Source of the DNA: Streptomyces sp. NBC_01306
GTDB taxonomy: Bacteria; Actinomycetota; Actinomycetes; Streptomycetales; Streptomycetaceae
DNA: 64,000 bases
Assembly: GCF_026340465.1 (NCBI RefSeq)
Contig: NZ_JAPEPC010000001.1
Coordinates: 5,461,001 to 5,525,000, forward strand
Direction of reading: 5' to 3'
In this document: positions 48,797 to 58,400 of the stretch, in pieces
Position numbering within the stretch: the first letter of the stretch is position 1
Layout: the number at the start of each line of letters is the position of its first letter
Position numbers and translations under genes: made by a program
Notes under the pieces: generated by a model
Database searches by the model: none
What the model was told of the DNA's origin: nothing
What the model saw: the letters and a program-made list of their open reading frames with translations, nothing else

Positions 48797-49813
48797 ATGG
48801 CGCTTGTCACGGACGAGATGCCCGAGACCTCGGGGACGGGACGCGCGAAGGGGGAGTCGCGGCTGTCCGCCGCGCACCACACCCCCGGCCGGATACCGCC
48901 CGAGGTGGCCCGGCACCTGCCCGACGCCGGTGAATCCGCCGGCGAATCCATCGCTGGATCCGCGGAACCGTCCACCCGGGTCGGTCTCCTGGAGATGGGA
49001 TTCGAGCGGCTGAGCGGACGCACCGAACTGGTCCGCCGGTACAGCAGGATGCCGCTGCGGACAGGCCGGCCGCAGTACCCCGACCCACTGCGGCCACAGA
49101 TGGCGTTCGTCCGGCTGGCGCCGGTCGTGGGCGGCCTGATCCAGGAGGACCGCCAGCGCATCGATGTCTGCTGCGGTGCCGAGACCGAGGTGCATCTCTC
49201 GACGGGGGCCGCGACCGAGGTCCGGCCGATGGAGCGGGGCTGTGCCACCCGGCTGGTCAACCTCTCGGCGGGGCCCGACGCGTATCTGGAGTATCTGCCG
49301 GATCCGCTGCTCCCCCTCCCCGGCGCCCGGCTCTACCAGCGCACCGTGATCACCGCGGACCCCGCCGCCACCGTCGTCATCGGTGAGACGGTGGCGGCGG
49401 GACGGCCGGGCCCCGGTGCACGCCATGGGTATGTGCTCGGCCTCGACCTGGAGGTGCGCCGGCCGCACGGCAGGCTGCTGGCCCTCGACGCGGTACGGCT
49501 CTGCCCCGACCGGCACGATGGGGCAGGTCCTGGCGTGCTCTCCGGGCACACCCAGCTGGCTTCGCTCTTCGTCGTGACCGGCCGGACGCCCGCCGCCGAG
49601 GTGGCCGACGCCCTGCACGCCGCCCTTGACGGTATGGGGCTGCCGTACGGGGTGAGCGTGCTGCCGCACGACTGCGGCGCGTGGCTGCGGATACTCGGCG
49701 ACGACGAGGCGGCGGTGGCGTCCGCCCGGTACGCGGGCTGGGACGCCGCCCGCCGGCTCCTCACCGGCTCGCGCGCCCCGGCGCCCGAGGTGAGCAGGCG
49801 CCGGGCGGTGTGA
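48797..49813 (+). CDS. ureD: UreD-like urease accessory protein
   Basis: The protein is 338 aa. After a ~60-residue variable N-terminus, the UreD pattern appears: GLLEMGFERLSGRTELVRRYSRMPLRTGRPQY, MAFVRLAPVVGGLIQEDRQRIDVCCG, VHLSTGAATEVRPM, PDAYLEYLPDPLLPLPGARLYQRT and VVIGETVAAGRPGPG, equal to the classic GG.v.GD..., lttqaatkvy, LEwlPq..i.f, and E....GR.a.GE blocks. The GD of canonical UreD is ED here. It normally binds apo-urease and scaffolds UreF/UreG for nickel delivery. Start: ATG at 48797, immediately after the micro-ORF. It faces the map gene. Confidence 0.78.
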   Translation: MALVTDEMPETSGTGRAKGESRLSAAHHTPGRIPPEVARHLPDAGESAGESIAGSAEPSTRVGLLEMGFERLSGRTELVRRYSRMPLRTGRPQYPDPLRPQMAFVRLAPVVGGLIQEDRQRIDVCCGAETEVHLSTGAATEVRPMERGCATRLVNLSAGPDAYLEYLPDPLLPLPGARLYQRTVITADPAATVVIGETVAAGRPGPGARHGYVLGLDLEVRRPHGRLLALDAVRLCPDRHDGAGPGVLSGHTQLASLFVVTGRTPAAEVADALHAALDGMGLPYGVSVLPHDCGAWLRILGDDEAAVASARYAGWDAARRLLTGSRAPAPEVSRRRAV

Positions 49814-49829
49814 ACTCCCGCGAGCGGGC

Positions 49830-50687
49830 TCAGGGCAGCGTCAGGATCTCCGCCCCGGTCTCCGTCACCACGAGCGTGTGCTCGAACTGCGCGGTCCGCT
49901 TACGGTCCTTGGTCACCACGGTCCAGCCGTCCTCCCACATGTCGTACTCGTACGAGCCGAGGGTGAGCATCGGCTCGATCGTGAACGTCATCCCGGGCCG
50001 GATCAGCTCCGTGGCGTACGGGCTGTCGTAGTGCGGGACGATCAGCCCCGAGTGGAACGACGTGCTGATGCCGTGCCCGGTGAAGTCCTTGACGACGCCG
50101 TAGCCGAAGCGCTTGGCGTACGACTCGATGACCCGCCCGATGATGTTGATCTGGCGGCCGGGCCGCACCGCCTTGATGGCACGGGCGAGCGACTCCCGGG
50201 TGCGCTCCACCAGGAGCCGGGACTCCTCGTCGACGTCCCCGCAGAGATAGGTGGCGTTGTTGTCCCCGTGCACCCCGTTGATGTACGCGGTGACGTCGAG
50301 GTTCACGATGTCGCCGTCCCGGAGCACGGTGGAGTCCGGAATCCCGTGGCAGATGACTTCGTTGACTGAGGTGCAGAGAGACTTCTTGAACCCGCGGTAG
50401 CCGAGGGTCGACGGATAGGCGCCGTGGTCGCACATGAAGTCATGGGCGACCCGGTCGAGTTCGTCCGTCGTCACACCGGGCACGATGTGCTTGGCGGCCT
50501 CCGCCATCGCCTGCGCGGCGATACGGCCCGCGACGCGCATACGCTCGATGGTGTCGGCATCCTGGACTTCCGGCCCGGTGTACGGCGTCGGCGCGGGCTT
50601 GCCCACGTACTCGGGACGCCGGATGTTTCCGGGTACGGAACGGGTGGGAGAAAGCTCCCCTGGTACGAGCAGTGACTGGCCAGACAT
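49830..50687 (-). CDS. map: Type I methionine aminopeptidase with N-terminal extension
   Basis: This 285-aa enzyme removes initiator Met from nascent proteins. The metal ligands are the Asp residues in VNLDVTAYINGVHGDNNATY, the His in FTGHGIS, and the Glu residues in FTIEPML and QFEHTLVV. Residues 1-40 form a Pro-rich linker (RRPEYVGKPAPTPYTGP) as in mycobacterial MetAP1c, thought to contact the ribosome exit tunnel. The ATG at 50687 begins the family sequence. Streptomyces usually has more than one map gene; this is the extended copy. Confidence 0.93.
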   Translation of the reverse strand: MSGQSLLVPGELSPTRSVPGNIRRPEYVGKPAPTPYTGPEVQDADTIERMRVAGRIAAQAMAEAAKHIVPGVTTDELDRVAHDFMCDHGAYPSTLGYRGFKKSLCTSVNEVICHGIPDSTVLRDGDIVNLDVTAYINGVHGDNNATYLCGDVDEESRLLVERTRESLARAIKAVRPGRQINIIGRVIESYAKRFGYGVVKDFTGHGISTSFHSGLIVPHYDSPYATELIRPGMTFTIEPMLTLGSYEYDMWEDGWTVVTKDRKRTAQFEHTLVVTETGAEILTLP

Positions 50688-50717
50688 GCCAGCGAGTGTA
50701 TGAGAGAGGAACCGGCC

Positions 50718-50951
50718 ATGGCTTTGTTCAAGAGGCGAACGACCGCGCAGCCGGGCGACTGGTACTACTGCCTCCAGCACAAAAAGGTCGAAGACGGTCC
50801 CGAGTGCCCGGGTAAGAACCGCTTCGGCCCCTACGCCACCCGCGAGGAGGCGGCGCACGCGATGGACAAGGTGGCCGAGCGCAACCTGGAGTGGGACACC
50901 GACCCCAAGTGGAACGACGACAAGAGCGCCCCCACCGACGAGGAGGGCTGA
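50718..50951 (+). CDS. Conserved small acidic protein (SPOR-like)
   Basis: The protein is 77 aa. PGDWYYCLQHKKVEDGPECPGKNRFGPYATREEAAHAM resembles a single SPOR-type repeat (GPYATREEAAHAMDKV) with two Cys. The end is acidic (EWDTDPKWNDD). Similar small proteins occur next to map in actinomycetes, from memory; function is unknown. The ATG at 50718 follows GAGAGGAA. It is divergent from map. Confidence 0.8.
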   Translation: MALFKRRTTAQPGDWYYCLQHKKVEDGPECPGKNRFGPYATREEAAHAMDKVAERNLEWDTDPKWNDDKSAPTDEEG

Positions 50952-50979
50952 CCGCCCCGGCGCCGGCATCCCGGCCGGC

Positions 50980-51004
50980 CGGACCCGACCGCTCCGCGGG
51001 TCCG
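50980..51004. terminator. Hairpin between the SPOR-like and MFS genes
   Basis: CGGACCCG (50980-50987) pairs with CGGGTCCG (50997-51004) over a 9-nt loop, between convergent stops at 50951 and 51033. Confidence 0.5.
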
Positions 51005-51032
51005 GCAGGTCCGGCCGCTCCGGCGGGTCCGG

Positions 51033-52334
51033 TCAGATGGCCGCTGCCGCCGCAGCCGCCGCCTCCTCCTTGCGGGCGCGGCGCAGCTGCGCGTCGGTGT
51101 CCGTGTCCGCGTCGTACGTCAGCAGCTTCGGCAGCACCGCGGCGAGCACGCCCACCGACGCGACACACGCGAGACCACCGCTCCAGATCGCGTTCCGGGT
51201 CCCGGTCCAGCCCGCCAGGGTGCCCGCCCTGACCTGGCCCAGCTGCGGCCCGACGCTGTAGGAGAGCACCTCGATGCCCGCGAGTCTCCCGCGCAGCTCC
51301 TCCGGGATGGTCTGGTTCCAGATGGTGGAGCGGCCGAGTCCGCTGAGCATGTCGCCCGCGCCCGCGAACACCAGGCAGAGCAGCACCAGCCAGACATTGG
51401 CGAACCAGCCGGCCGCCGTGATCGCCAGGCCCCAGCCCGCCGCCCCGAAGACCACGAAGAGCCCGTGCCGTCTGACCCGTGACGTCCAGCCGCTGGTCAG
51501 GCTGAGCAGCACGGATCCCACCGACCCCGCCGCATACATCAGCCCCAGGGCCCAGGTGGCATGCAGATCGTCTGCGAGGAAGGGGAAGACCGTGTTCGGG
51601 TAGGCGAAGAACATCGCGGCCAGGTCGATCGCGTACGTCCCCAGCAGCACCGGGCGGCTCCACGCGTACCGTGCGCCCTGCGCGATCCCGCGCAGCGAAG
51701 GCCGCTCGGCGTCGTGGGACGGCGGCGCGGGCGACAGCCGGGTGCACATGGCCACCGAGACGGCGAAGCCCAGCACGGTGACGCTGTATGCGGTGGGGTA
51801 TCCGGCGTACGCAACGACCACGCCCGCCAGCGCCGGGCCCGCGATCGCACCGGTCTGCCAGCGCAGCGCGTTCAGCGCGGCGGCCGCGGTGAGCTGGTCG
51901 TGCGGCACGATCCGCGCCAGCAGCGAGTCGAGCGCGGGCCGCTGCAGCCCGGCGAGGGCCGAGACCCCGGCCGCCACGACGTACAGCGGCCAGAGCATCG
52001 GCGCGGGGATCAGCGCGTTCACCAGGAGCAGTACGGCCAGCAACCCGAGCCCCGCCTCGGTGGCCAGGATGACCTTGCGCCGGTCGGCCGCGTCGGCGAG
52101 CGCGCCGCCGTACAGCCCGAAGACGACCAGCGGCACCAGCTCCACCGCCCCCATCGCACCCACAGCTGCCGGGGAGTCGGTGAGGTCCTTGATCTGGAGC
52201 GGCAGCGCGATCAGCGCCATCGAGCTGCCGAAGAAGGCGATCAGGCCCTGGACCCAGAGCAGCCGGAACTCCCGCGACGAGCGCCAGGGGGTGAGGTCGG
52301 GGAGGATCGCGCCGAGCCGCGTGCGAGGAGCCAC
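51033..52334 (-). CDS. MFS transporter (MFS_3 / EntS-like)
   Basis: The protein is 433 aa with 12 membrane helices. Key segments are FRLLWVQGLIAFFGSSMALIALPLQ (helix 1), GGALADAADRRKVIL (motif A), and GDMLSGLGRSTIWNQTIPEELRGRL in the second half. This subgroup includes enterobactin and drug exporters; the substrate is unknown. The GTG at 52334 starts the protein. An Ala-rich tail (residues ~425-432) ends it. It is downstream of the SIS-like gene on the same strand. Confidence 0.88.
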   Translation of the reverse strand: MAPRTRLGAILPDLTPWRSSREFRLLWVQGLIAFFGSSMALIALPLQIKDLTDSPAAVGAMGAVELVPLVVFGLYGGALADAADRRKVILATEAGLGLLAVLLLVNALIPAPMLWPLYVVAAGVSALAGLQRPALDSLLARIVPHDQLTAAAALNALRWQTGAIAGPALAGVVVAYAGYPTAYSVTVLGFAVSVAMCTRLSPAPPSHDAERPSLRGIAQGARYAWSRPVLLGTYAIDLAAMFFAYPNTVFPFLADDLHATWALGLMYAAGSVGSVLLSLTSGWTSRVRRHGLFVVFGAAGWGLAITAAGWFANVWLVLLCLVFAGAGDMLSGLGRSTIWNQTIPEELRGRLAGIEVLSYSVGPQLGQVRAGTLAGWTGTRNAIWSGGLACVASVGVLAAVLPKLLTYDADTDTDAQLRRARKEEAAAAAAAAI

Positions 52335-52377
52335 AAGGGGTCATGCTCGGCCGCTTCGCGCCCCGGCCGCAACCGGT

Positions 52378-52980
52378 TTACCAGCGGCCCGGCGGGGGAG
52401 CCGTCAGCTGGTCGGCGAGGCGCGACAGACGGTCGCGGAAGCGCGGCTTGCCGCGCTGCGCGGGCAGGCTGTTCTCCCCTGCGGCCGCGCTGACCAGGTG
52501 CTGCACGGTGTCGAGATCCACCTCGTCGCCGTCCGCCACGGTCAGCGTCTCGTGTGCGAGACCGTGCACCTCCGGATCCCCGCCGTCCAGCGTCAGCACG
52601 GTGGCACCCGCCCGCCGCGCCCCGTGCACCCGTTCGAGAAGCCCCGCGCCCGGCAGCCCCGGCGCGACGACGAGCAGCGTCTCGCCGCGCCCCGCCGCCT
52701 CGATCCGCCCGAGCCCCACGGAGAGATGCGCGGGCTCACCGCCCCCGACCCGGTGCCGTACCAGCGTGGGCGCCAGCTCGGGCAGCCCCGACCAGGCGGC
52801 CTCGTCCACGAGATGGGCCGCCAGATGCCAGGGCTCGTACCGCTCGGTCCCCACCAGGAGCAGCCCCCCGCCGTGCGGGACCACGGACGACCGCAGCGCG
52901 GTGGCGAACCGGCGGGCGGCGCGCGGCCACTCGGTCCCGGCGAGTACTTCCCGGAGCAGCGCCACCCGTACGGCATCCAT
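52378..52980 (-). CDS. Conserved protein with SIS-like C-terminal half
   Basis: The protein is 200 aa. Residues ~30-55 (RSSVVPHGGGLLLVGTERYEPWHLAAHLVDE) and ~105-145 (ETLLVVAPGLPGAGLLERV, RAGATVLTLDGGDPEVHGLA) resemble the sugar-phosphate-binding SIS fold, but catalytic residues are not clear. I do not know a function. The ATG at 52980 is used. It is divergent from the F420:NADPH oxidoreductase gene with a 94-bp gap. Confidence 0.7.
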   Translation of the reverse strand: MDAVRVALLREVLAGTEWPRAARRFATALRSSVVPHGGGLLLVGTERYEPWHLAAHLVDEAAWSGLPELAPTLVRHRVGGGEPAHLSVGLGRIEAAGRGETLLVVAPGLPGAGLLERVHGARRAGATVLTLDGGDPEVHGLAHETLTVADGDEVDLDTVQHLVSAAAGENSLPAQRGKPRFRDRLSRLADQLTAPPPGRW

Positions 52981-53074
52981 GGCCCGGCATCCTGCCCCAC
53001 CGTGCCGCCCGGCGCGGGCCGTTGGCCGGTCATCACCCGTACGGGCATCGGGGGCCGGCAAGTATGGTCGGGCC

Positions 53075-53779
53075 ATGACTTCCACCGACAGTGCACAGCA
53101 GCCGGCCGCCAAGGACCCCTGGGACCTGCCCGACGTCTCGGACCTGGTCGTCGGCGTCCTCGGCGGGACCGGCGACCAGGGGCGCGGGCTCGCCTACCGG
53201 CTGGCCAGGGCGGGCCAGAAGGTGATCATCGGCTCGCGCGCCGCCGAGCGGGCCGAGGCCGCGGCCGGAGAGCTCGGGAACGGTGTCGAGGGCGCGGAGA
53301 ACGCCGAGTGCGCACGCCGCAGCGATGTGGTGATCGTGGCCGTGCCCTGGGACGGGCACGCCAAGACCCTGGAGTCGCTGCGCGAAGAGCTGACCGGCAA
53401 GCTCGTGGTCGACTGCGTCAACCCGCTCGGCTTCGACAAGAAGGGCGCGTACGCCCTGAAGCCCGAGGAGGGCAGCGCCGCCGAGCAGGCCGCCGCCCTG
53501 CTGCCGGAATCCCGGGTGGCCGCCGCCTTCCACCATCTCTCGGCCGTACTGCTCCAGGACCCGGCGATCGACGAGATCGACACCGATGTGATGGTGCTGG
53601 GCGAGGAGCGCGCCGACGTCGAGATCGTGCAGGCGCTCGCCGGGCGGATCGCCGGGATGCGCGGAGTCTTCGCCGGCCGGCTGCGCAACGCCCACCAGGT
53701 CGAGTCGCTGGTCGCCAATCTGATCTCGGTCAACCGCCGCTACAAGGCCCACGCGGGGCTGCGCGTCACCGACGTGTGA
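53075..53779 (+). CDS. npdG: F420H2:NADP+ oxidoreductase
   Basis: This 234-aa protein transfers hydride between coenzyme F420 and NADP(H), supplying reduced F420. The NADP motif is VVGVLGGTGDQGRGLAYRLARAG with IIGSRAAERAE for the 2'-phosphate. F420 contacts are in VAVPWDGHAKTLESL, VDCVNPLGFDKKG and AFHHLSAVLLQDP. The ATG at 53075 lies 6 nt after TATGGT and has no RBS, so it is probably leaderless. Confidence 0.92.
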   Translation: MTSTDSAQQPAAKDPWDLPDVSDLVVGVLGGTGDQGRGLAYRLARAGQKVIIGSRAAERAEAAAGELGNGVEGAENAECARRSDVVIVAVPWDGHAKTLESLREELTGKLVVDCVNPLGFDKKGAYALKPEEGSAAEQAAALLPESRVAAAFHHLSAVLLQDPAIDEIDTDVMVLGEERADVEIVQALAGRIAGMRGVFAGRLRNAHQVESLVANLISVNRRYKAHAGLRVTDV

Positions 53780-53844
53780 GTGCGATCGGGCATGGGGGAC
53801 ACTGGGGGGCGAACCGACTCAGCCCCCGGACAGGAGCCGCCCCC

Positions 53845-54036
53845 ATGCCCCGCCTCGCTCTGTACGCCCTCGTCGTCTGCGCCCTCGCCGTAGCAGCGGC
53901 CGTGGTCTCCTTCGTCCAGGGCAGCCTCATCGGGATCGTCTGGATCCTGCTGGCGGGACTCTCCTCGAACATGGCCTGGTTCTATCTGCGCAAGAGCCGC
54001 GCCGCGAAGTCGGCGAGCGCCCCCGTCACCCGCTGA
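53845..54036 (+). CDS. Small two-helix membrane protein
   Basis: The protein is 63 aa with two hydrophobic helices, about 4-27 (ALYALVVCALAVAAAVVSFV) and 29-48 (SLIGIVWILLAGLSSNMAWF), and a basic tail. CAGGAG precedes the ATG. It belongs to no family I know. It follows npdG by 65 bp and may be cotranscribed. Confidence 0.72.
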   Translation: MPRLALYALVVCALAVAAAVVSFVQGSLIGIVWILLAGLSSNMAWFYLRKSRAAKSASAPVTR

Positions 54037-54073
54037 CGCCGAGCCGCCCGCTGACCCGGCCGCGCCGCTCGCG

Positions 54074-54874
54074 CTACCGCGGGCAGAAGAACCCGGCGGG
54101 CTGCCCGTACCAGAAGCGGTAGAAGTTCTGCCCGCAGTACGTGTCGTTGCCGCTGACCCCGACACCGCGCAGGATCGCGTCGATCAGGTCGAAGAACGCG
54201 TGGTTCAGTGACGGGATCCACAGGAGCGCGAACACCGCGATCATCCCGACCTGCCCGAACGGCTCGACCTGGCGGCGGACGCTGTGCGGCAGCCAGGGCT
54301 CGATCACGCCGTACCCGTCGAGCCCCGGCACCGGCAGGAAGTTCAGGATCGCCGCCGTGAACTGGAGCAGCGCGAGGAAGCCCAGCGCGTAGCGGAACAG
54401 CGGTGGTACGCCGTCCAGCGCGTGCAGCCAGAACGGCGCCGTGCAGACGAACGCGAACAGCACATTCGTCAGCGGTCCCGCCGCCGAGATCAGACTGTGC
54501 CGCCAGCGGCCCCTGATCCGGCCCCGCTCGATGAAGACCGCGCCACCGGGCAGACCGATCCCGCCCAGCACCAGGAAGATCAGCGGCAGCACGATGGAGA
54601 GCATCGCGTGTGTGTACTTCATCGGGTTGAGGGTGAGATAGCCCTTCGCGCCGACCGAGATGTCACCGCTGTGCAGGGCGCTGCGCGCGTGCGAGTACTC
54701 ATGCAGACAGAGCGACACCACCCACGCCGACGTCACGAAGAGGAACACCGAGAAACCGGGGACCTTCGCGAAGTCCGCCCACACCGCCCAGCCGGTGACC
54801 GCCATGACAGCGACGATCCCCAGGAAGACCGGACTGATCCGCCGCTCGCTGCGGCGGGTGAAGGCGGTGGTCAT
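54074..54874 (-). CDS. Site-2 protease-family membrane metalloprotease (M50)
   Basis: The protein is 266 aa with about six membrane helices. The zinc motif is LHEYSH (HExxH) in helix 2, and the third ligand region is FLPVPGLDGYG (NPDG-like). It has no PDZ domain. Such proteases cut anti-sigma factors or signal peptides inside the membrane; the client is unknown. The C-terminal FYRFWYGQPAGFFCPR has a Cys pair with CGQN. The ATG at 54874 follows GGAG. Confidence 0.88.
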   Translation of the reverse strand: MTTAFTRRSERRISPVFLGIVAVMAVTGWAVWADFAKVPGFSVFLFVTSAWVVSLCLHEYSHARSALHSGDISVGAKGYLTLNPMKYTHAMLSIVLPLIFLVLGGIGLPGGAVFIERGRIRGRWRHSLISAAGPLTNVLFAFVCTAPFWLHALDGVPPLFRYALGFLALLQFTAAILNFLPVPGLDGYGVIEPWLPHSVRRQVEPFGQVGMIAVFALLWIPSLNHAFFDLIDAILRGVGVSGNDTYCGQNFYRFWYGQPAGFFCPR

Positions 54875-54994
54875 GGACGGAGCTCCTGATGGGTGGGCGG
54901 TGCGTGGGCGGCCGTGTCTCAAGAGCTCCGACCGTACAGGTGACACGCGCTAAACGTCTCGCGGTCGGGGAGGGGTTCCGGGCAGGGTGGGGGC

Positions 54995-55387
54995 ATGACG
55001 GTATGGCAGGTGGTGTACGCGGACTGGGAGATGGAGTGCTGCGGCACCCCGTTCTCGGTGGGCGACGAGGTCACCTGGACCGTGGGCCCGTACGCCGGGG
55101 CCGGCCCCGGCCTGCCCGACGGGACGCTCCGCGTCTCGAACCACAGCATGGGCGGTCCGGAGGCGGAGCCGCTGACGGCGCGCGTCCGGTCGATCCAGGT
55201 GATGACGGAGGAGTTCGTGGAGGCGACGAGCGGGTCCGGGTACGAGCCCGTGCCGGGGCGGCTCGGGCTGCGGTCCGTGCGGCGCTGCCCGAAGTGGTTC
55301 AGCCGGGAGGCGGACGGGGCCGGCGCGCCGGGTCACGACAGGCGTGCGACCGGTGTCCTGGTCGAGCTGGAAAGACCGGGCGGCTGA
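54995..55387 (+). CDS. Conserved Streptomyces hypothetical protein (DUF6578-like)
   Basis: The protein is 130 aa. WQVVYADWEMECCGTPFSVGDEVTW has two adjacent Cys and a short beta-rich pattern, and RVRSIQVMTEEF continues it. I recognise it as a DUF6578-type protein from memory; function is unknown. It ends 28 bp before the start of the large AfsR/SARP-type regulator and may be cotranscribed with it. Confidence 0.75.
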   Translation: MTVWQVVYADWEMECCGTPFSVGDEVTWTVGPYAGAGPGLPDGTLRVSNHSMGGPEAEPLTARVRSIQVMTEEFVEATSGSGYEPVPGRLGLRSVRRCPKWFSREADGAGAPGHDRRATGVLVELERPGG

Positions 55388-55415
55388 GGTGCGCCGGGTA
55401 ACGGACAATGGGCCC

Positions 55416-58400
55416 GTGCGCTACCGGATCCTCTCCACGACCCAGGCGCTCCGCCCCGACGGCACGGCCGTCGCCCTCGGCGGGGCGCGGCTGCGTGCTC
55501 TCCTCACCGTGCTGGCGCTGCGCGTCGGACGGACCGTCCCGGCGGCCGTGCTGGTCGGCGAGGTGTGGGACGGCGAGCCGCCCGCCGACGCCACCGGCGC
55601 GCTCCAGGCGCTGGTGGCCCGGCTGCGGCGGGCCATCGGACATGCGGCCGTCGTCTCCGTGGACGGCGGGTACCGGCTGTGCGCCGATCCGGACGACGTC
55701 GATCTGTACCGGTTCGAGCGGCTGGCGGGGGAGGGGGCGCGGGCGCTGGACGAGGGCGACCCGGCCAAGGCGGCCGTTCTCCTGGAGGACGCGCTGGCGC
55801 TGTGGCGGGGGATGGTGCTCGCCGACCTCCCCGACCGCACGGCGGTGGCGGCCCGCTGGGAGGCCCGGCGGCTGGACACGCGCCGGGCGGCGCTCGGCGC
55901 CGCGCTCGCGCTCGGCCGGGCCGATGAGACGCTGCCGGAGCTGGCCGCGCTCTGCGCCGGCCATCCGATCGACGAACCGCTGCAGGCCCTGCGGATCCGG
56001 GCGCTGCGGGACGCGGGGCGGACGGCGGAGGCGCTGGTGGCGTACGAGGAGGTGCGGCGCGGCCTCGTGGAGCGGCTCGGCGTGGACCCGGGGCCCGAAC
56101 TGCGCTCGCTGTACGCCGAGTTGCTGTCATCCGGCGAGCCCGCCGCAGAGCACCGGCCGGACGGGCAGGCCCCGGCCGCACCCGCCGCCGGACCGGAGAC
56201 CCCGGGCCAGCAGCCCCCGAGCGGGCAGATCACTGACCGGCAGCCGCCGGGCCTGGACACCTCTGAGCAGGCGAGCCCCGCCCCGGCCCCCGGACGCCCG
56301 CCCGGCAACCTGCGGGCCCGGCTGACCAGCTTCGTCGGACGTGAGAGCGACATCGACGCCCTGCGCGGCGACCTCGGGTCGGCCCGGCTCGTCACGCTGC
56401 TCGGCCCCGGCGGGGCCGGCAAGACCCGGCTCTCGCAGGAGGCGGCCGAGGCCGCCGCCGGAGCCTGGCCCGACGGGGTGTGGCTGGCCGAACTGGCCCC
56501 GGTGGACGACCCGGAGACCGTGCCCGAAGCGGTACTGGGCGCACTCGGCGCCCGCGAGACGGTGCTGCGCGGTGCGGGCGCCGAGGAGATACGCGCCGCC
56601 GACCGGCACGCGGACGACCCCCTCACCCGGCTCGCCGAGCACTGCGCGCGGCGCCGGATGCTGCTCCTGCTCGACAACTGCGAGCACGTCATCGGGGCCG
56701 CCGCCACCCTCGCCGAGGAACTCCTCGCACACTGCCCCGGTCTGACGATCCTCGCCACCAGCCGGGAGCCGCTCGGGGTGCCCGGCGAGGTCGTACGCCC
56801 CCTCGAACCGCTGCCCCAGCCGTCCGCGCTGCGGCTGTTCGCCGAGCGCGGGAGCGCCGCGAGACCGGGCTTCCGGATCGACGACGACCCGGCGGCCGCC
56901 ACCGAGATCTGCCGCCGCCTCGACGGACTGCCGCTGGCCATCGAACTCGCCGCGGCCCGGCTGCGGATGCTCTCCCCGCGCCAGATCGCCGACCGCCTCG
57001 ACAACCGGTTCCGGCTGCTCACCGGTGGCGCCCGGACCACCCTGCCGCGCCAGCAGACCCTGCGGGCGGTCGTCGACTGGTCCTGGGACCTGCTGGACGG
57101 GCCGGAGCGCACCGTACTGCGCAGGCTCTCCGTCTTCGCCGGGGGCTGCGGGCTCACCGCGGTGGAGGCGGTGTGCGGCGCCGACGCCCTGGACGTACTG
57201 GGTTCACTGGTCGACAAGTCCCTGGTGGTGGCGGCCCCTTCGGGCGAAGGCGACATGCGCTACCGGCTGCTCGAAACCGTCGGCGAGTACGCGGCCGAGC
57301 GGCTGGACGAGGCCGGGGACCGCGCCGATGCCGAGCGCTGCCACCTGGTGCACTACCGGGAGCTTGCCAGGCGGGCCGACCCCGAACTGCGCGGGCACGG
57401 GCAGCGCGCGGCGATCGACCTGCTGGTGCGCGAGTACGAGAACGTGCGCACCGCCCTGCGCCGTGCCGTCGCCGCGGGCGACGAGCAGGAGGCGCTGATC
57501 CTGGTGCACTCCCTCGCCTGGTTCTGGCAGATGCGCGATCTGCGCAGCGACTCCAGGCACTGGACCGCCGCGACCGCGGAACTCGGCCCCGACCCGTTCG
57601 AACCGCCGGTCGTGAAGGCCCCGCCGCTGCACGCGCGGTGCACGGACGCCCCGCCGCCGATGAGCCCCGAACTCCTGGAGGAGGCGCGGCGCGGGGTGCG
57701 GCTGATCCACCTGACCTCGGCCGACCACGACTTCGACGACTGGAACACACCGGAGAGCAGGGAGCGGCTCAGCCGGGTGGTGGAGGCCTACGGGCCCGGG
57801 CTGCCGCAGACCTGCCGGAGCCCCGCCTCGCTCTGGTTCTTCGCCGTCATGCTCACCGGCACCGGCTCCCCCGACCAGCTGCGGGTGGTGCTCGACGAGA
57901 CGGTGCGTTCCTGCCGGAACTTCGGCTACGAGTGGGAGCTGGCCTCCGCCCTGCAGATGCGGGCCAACATCCTGGCCAATCGCAGCGACTGGGCGGGCGA
58001 CGCGTCCAGGGACGCCGAGGAGGCCCTCGACATCTTCATCCGCCTCGGCGACGCCTGGGGCGCCGGCGAGGCGCTCTCGGCGCGGGGCGAGGCGCGTGAG
58101 CGGCGCGGCGACTTCCTGCTCGCTGGTGAGGATTACCGGATGGCCCTGGGCTACGCCGAGAAGCTCGGCGCCCGGACCCAGGTCGCGGTGTTGCGGGCGC
58201 GGCACGCCGGGGTGCTCCTCGAAGCGGGCCGCGGCGATGAGGGCGAGGCGATCCTGCGGGAACTCCTGGCGGAGGAGCAGGGCCCCGACCTCGGGCACGA
58301 GGTCTGGCCGATGGCCCGGATGTTCCTCGCGATGTGGCTGGGCCGCAGCGGCCGGACGGCGGAAGCACGGGTCGAACTGGACCTGCTGCACGAGAAGTTC

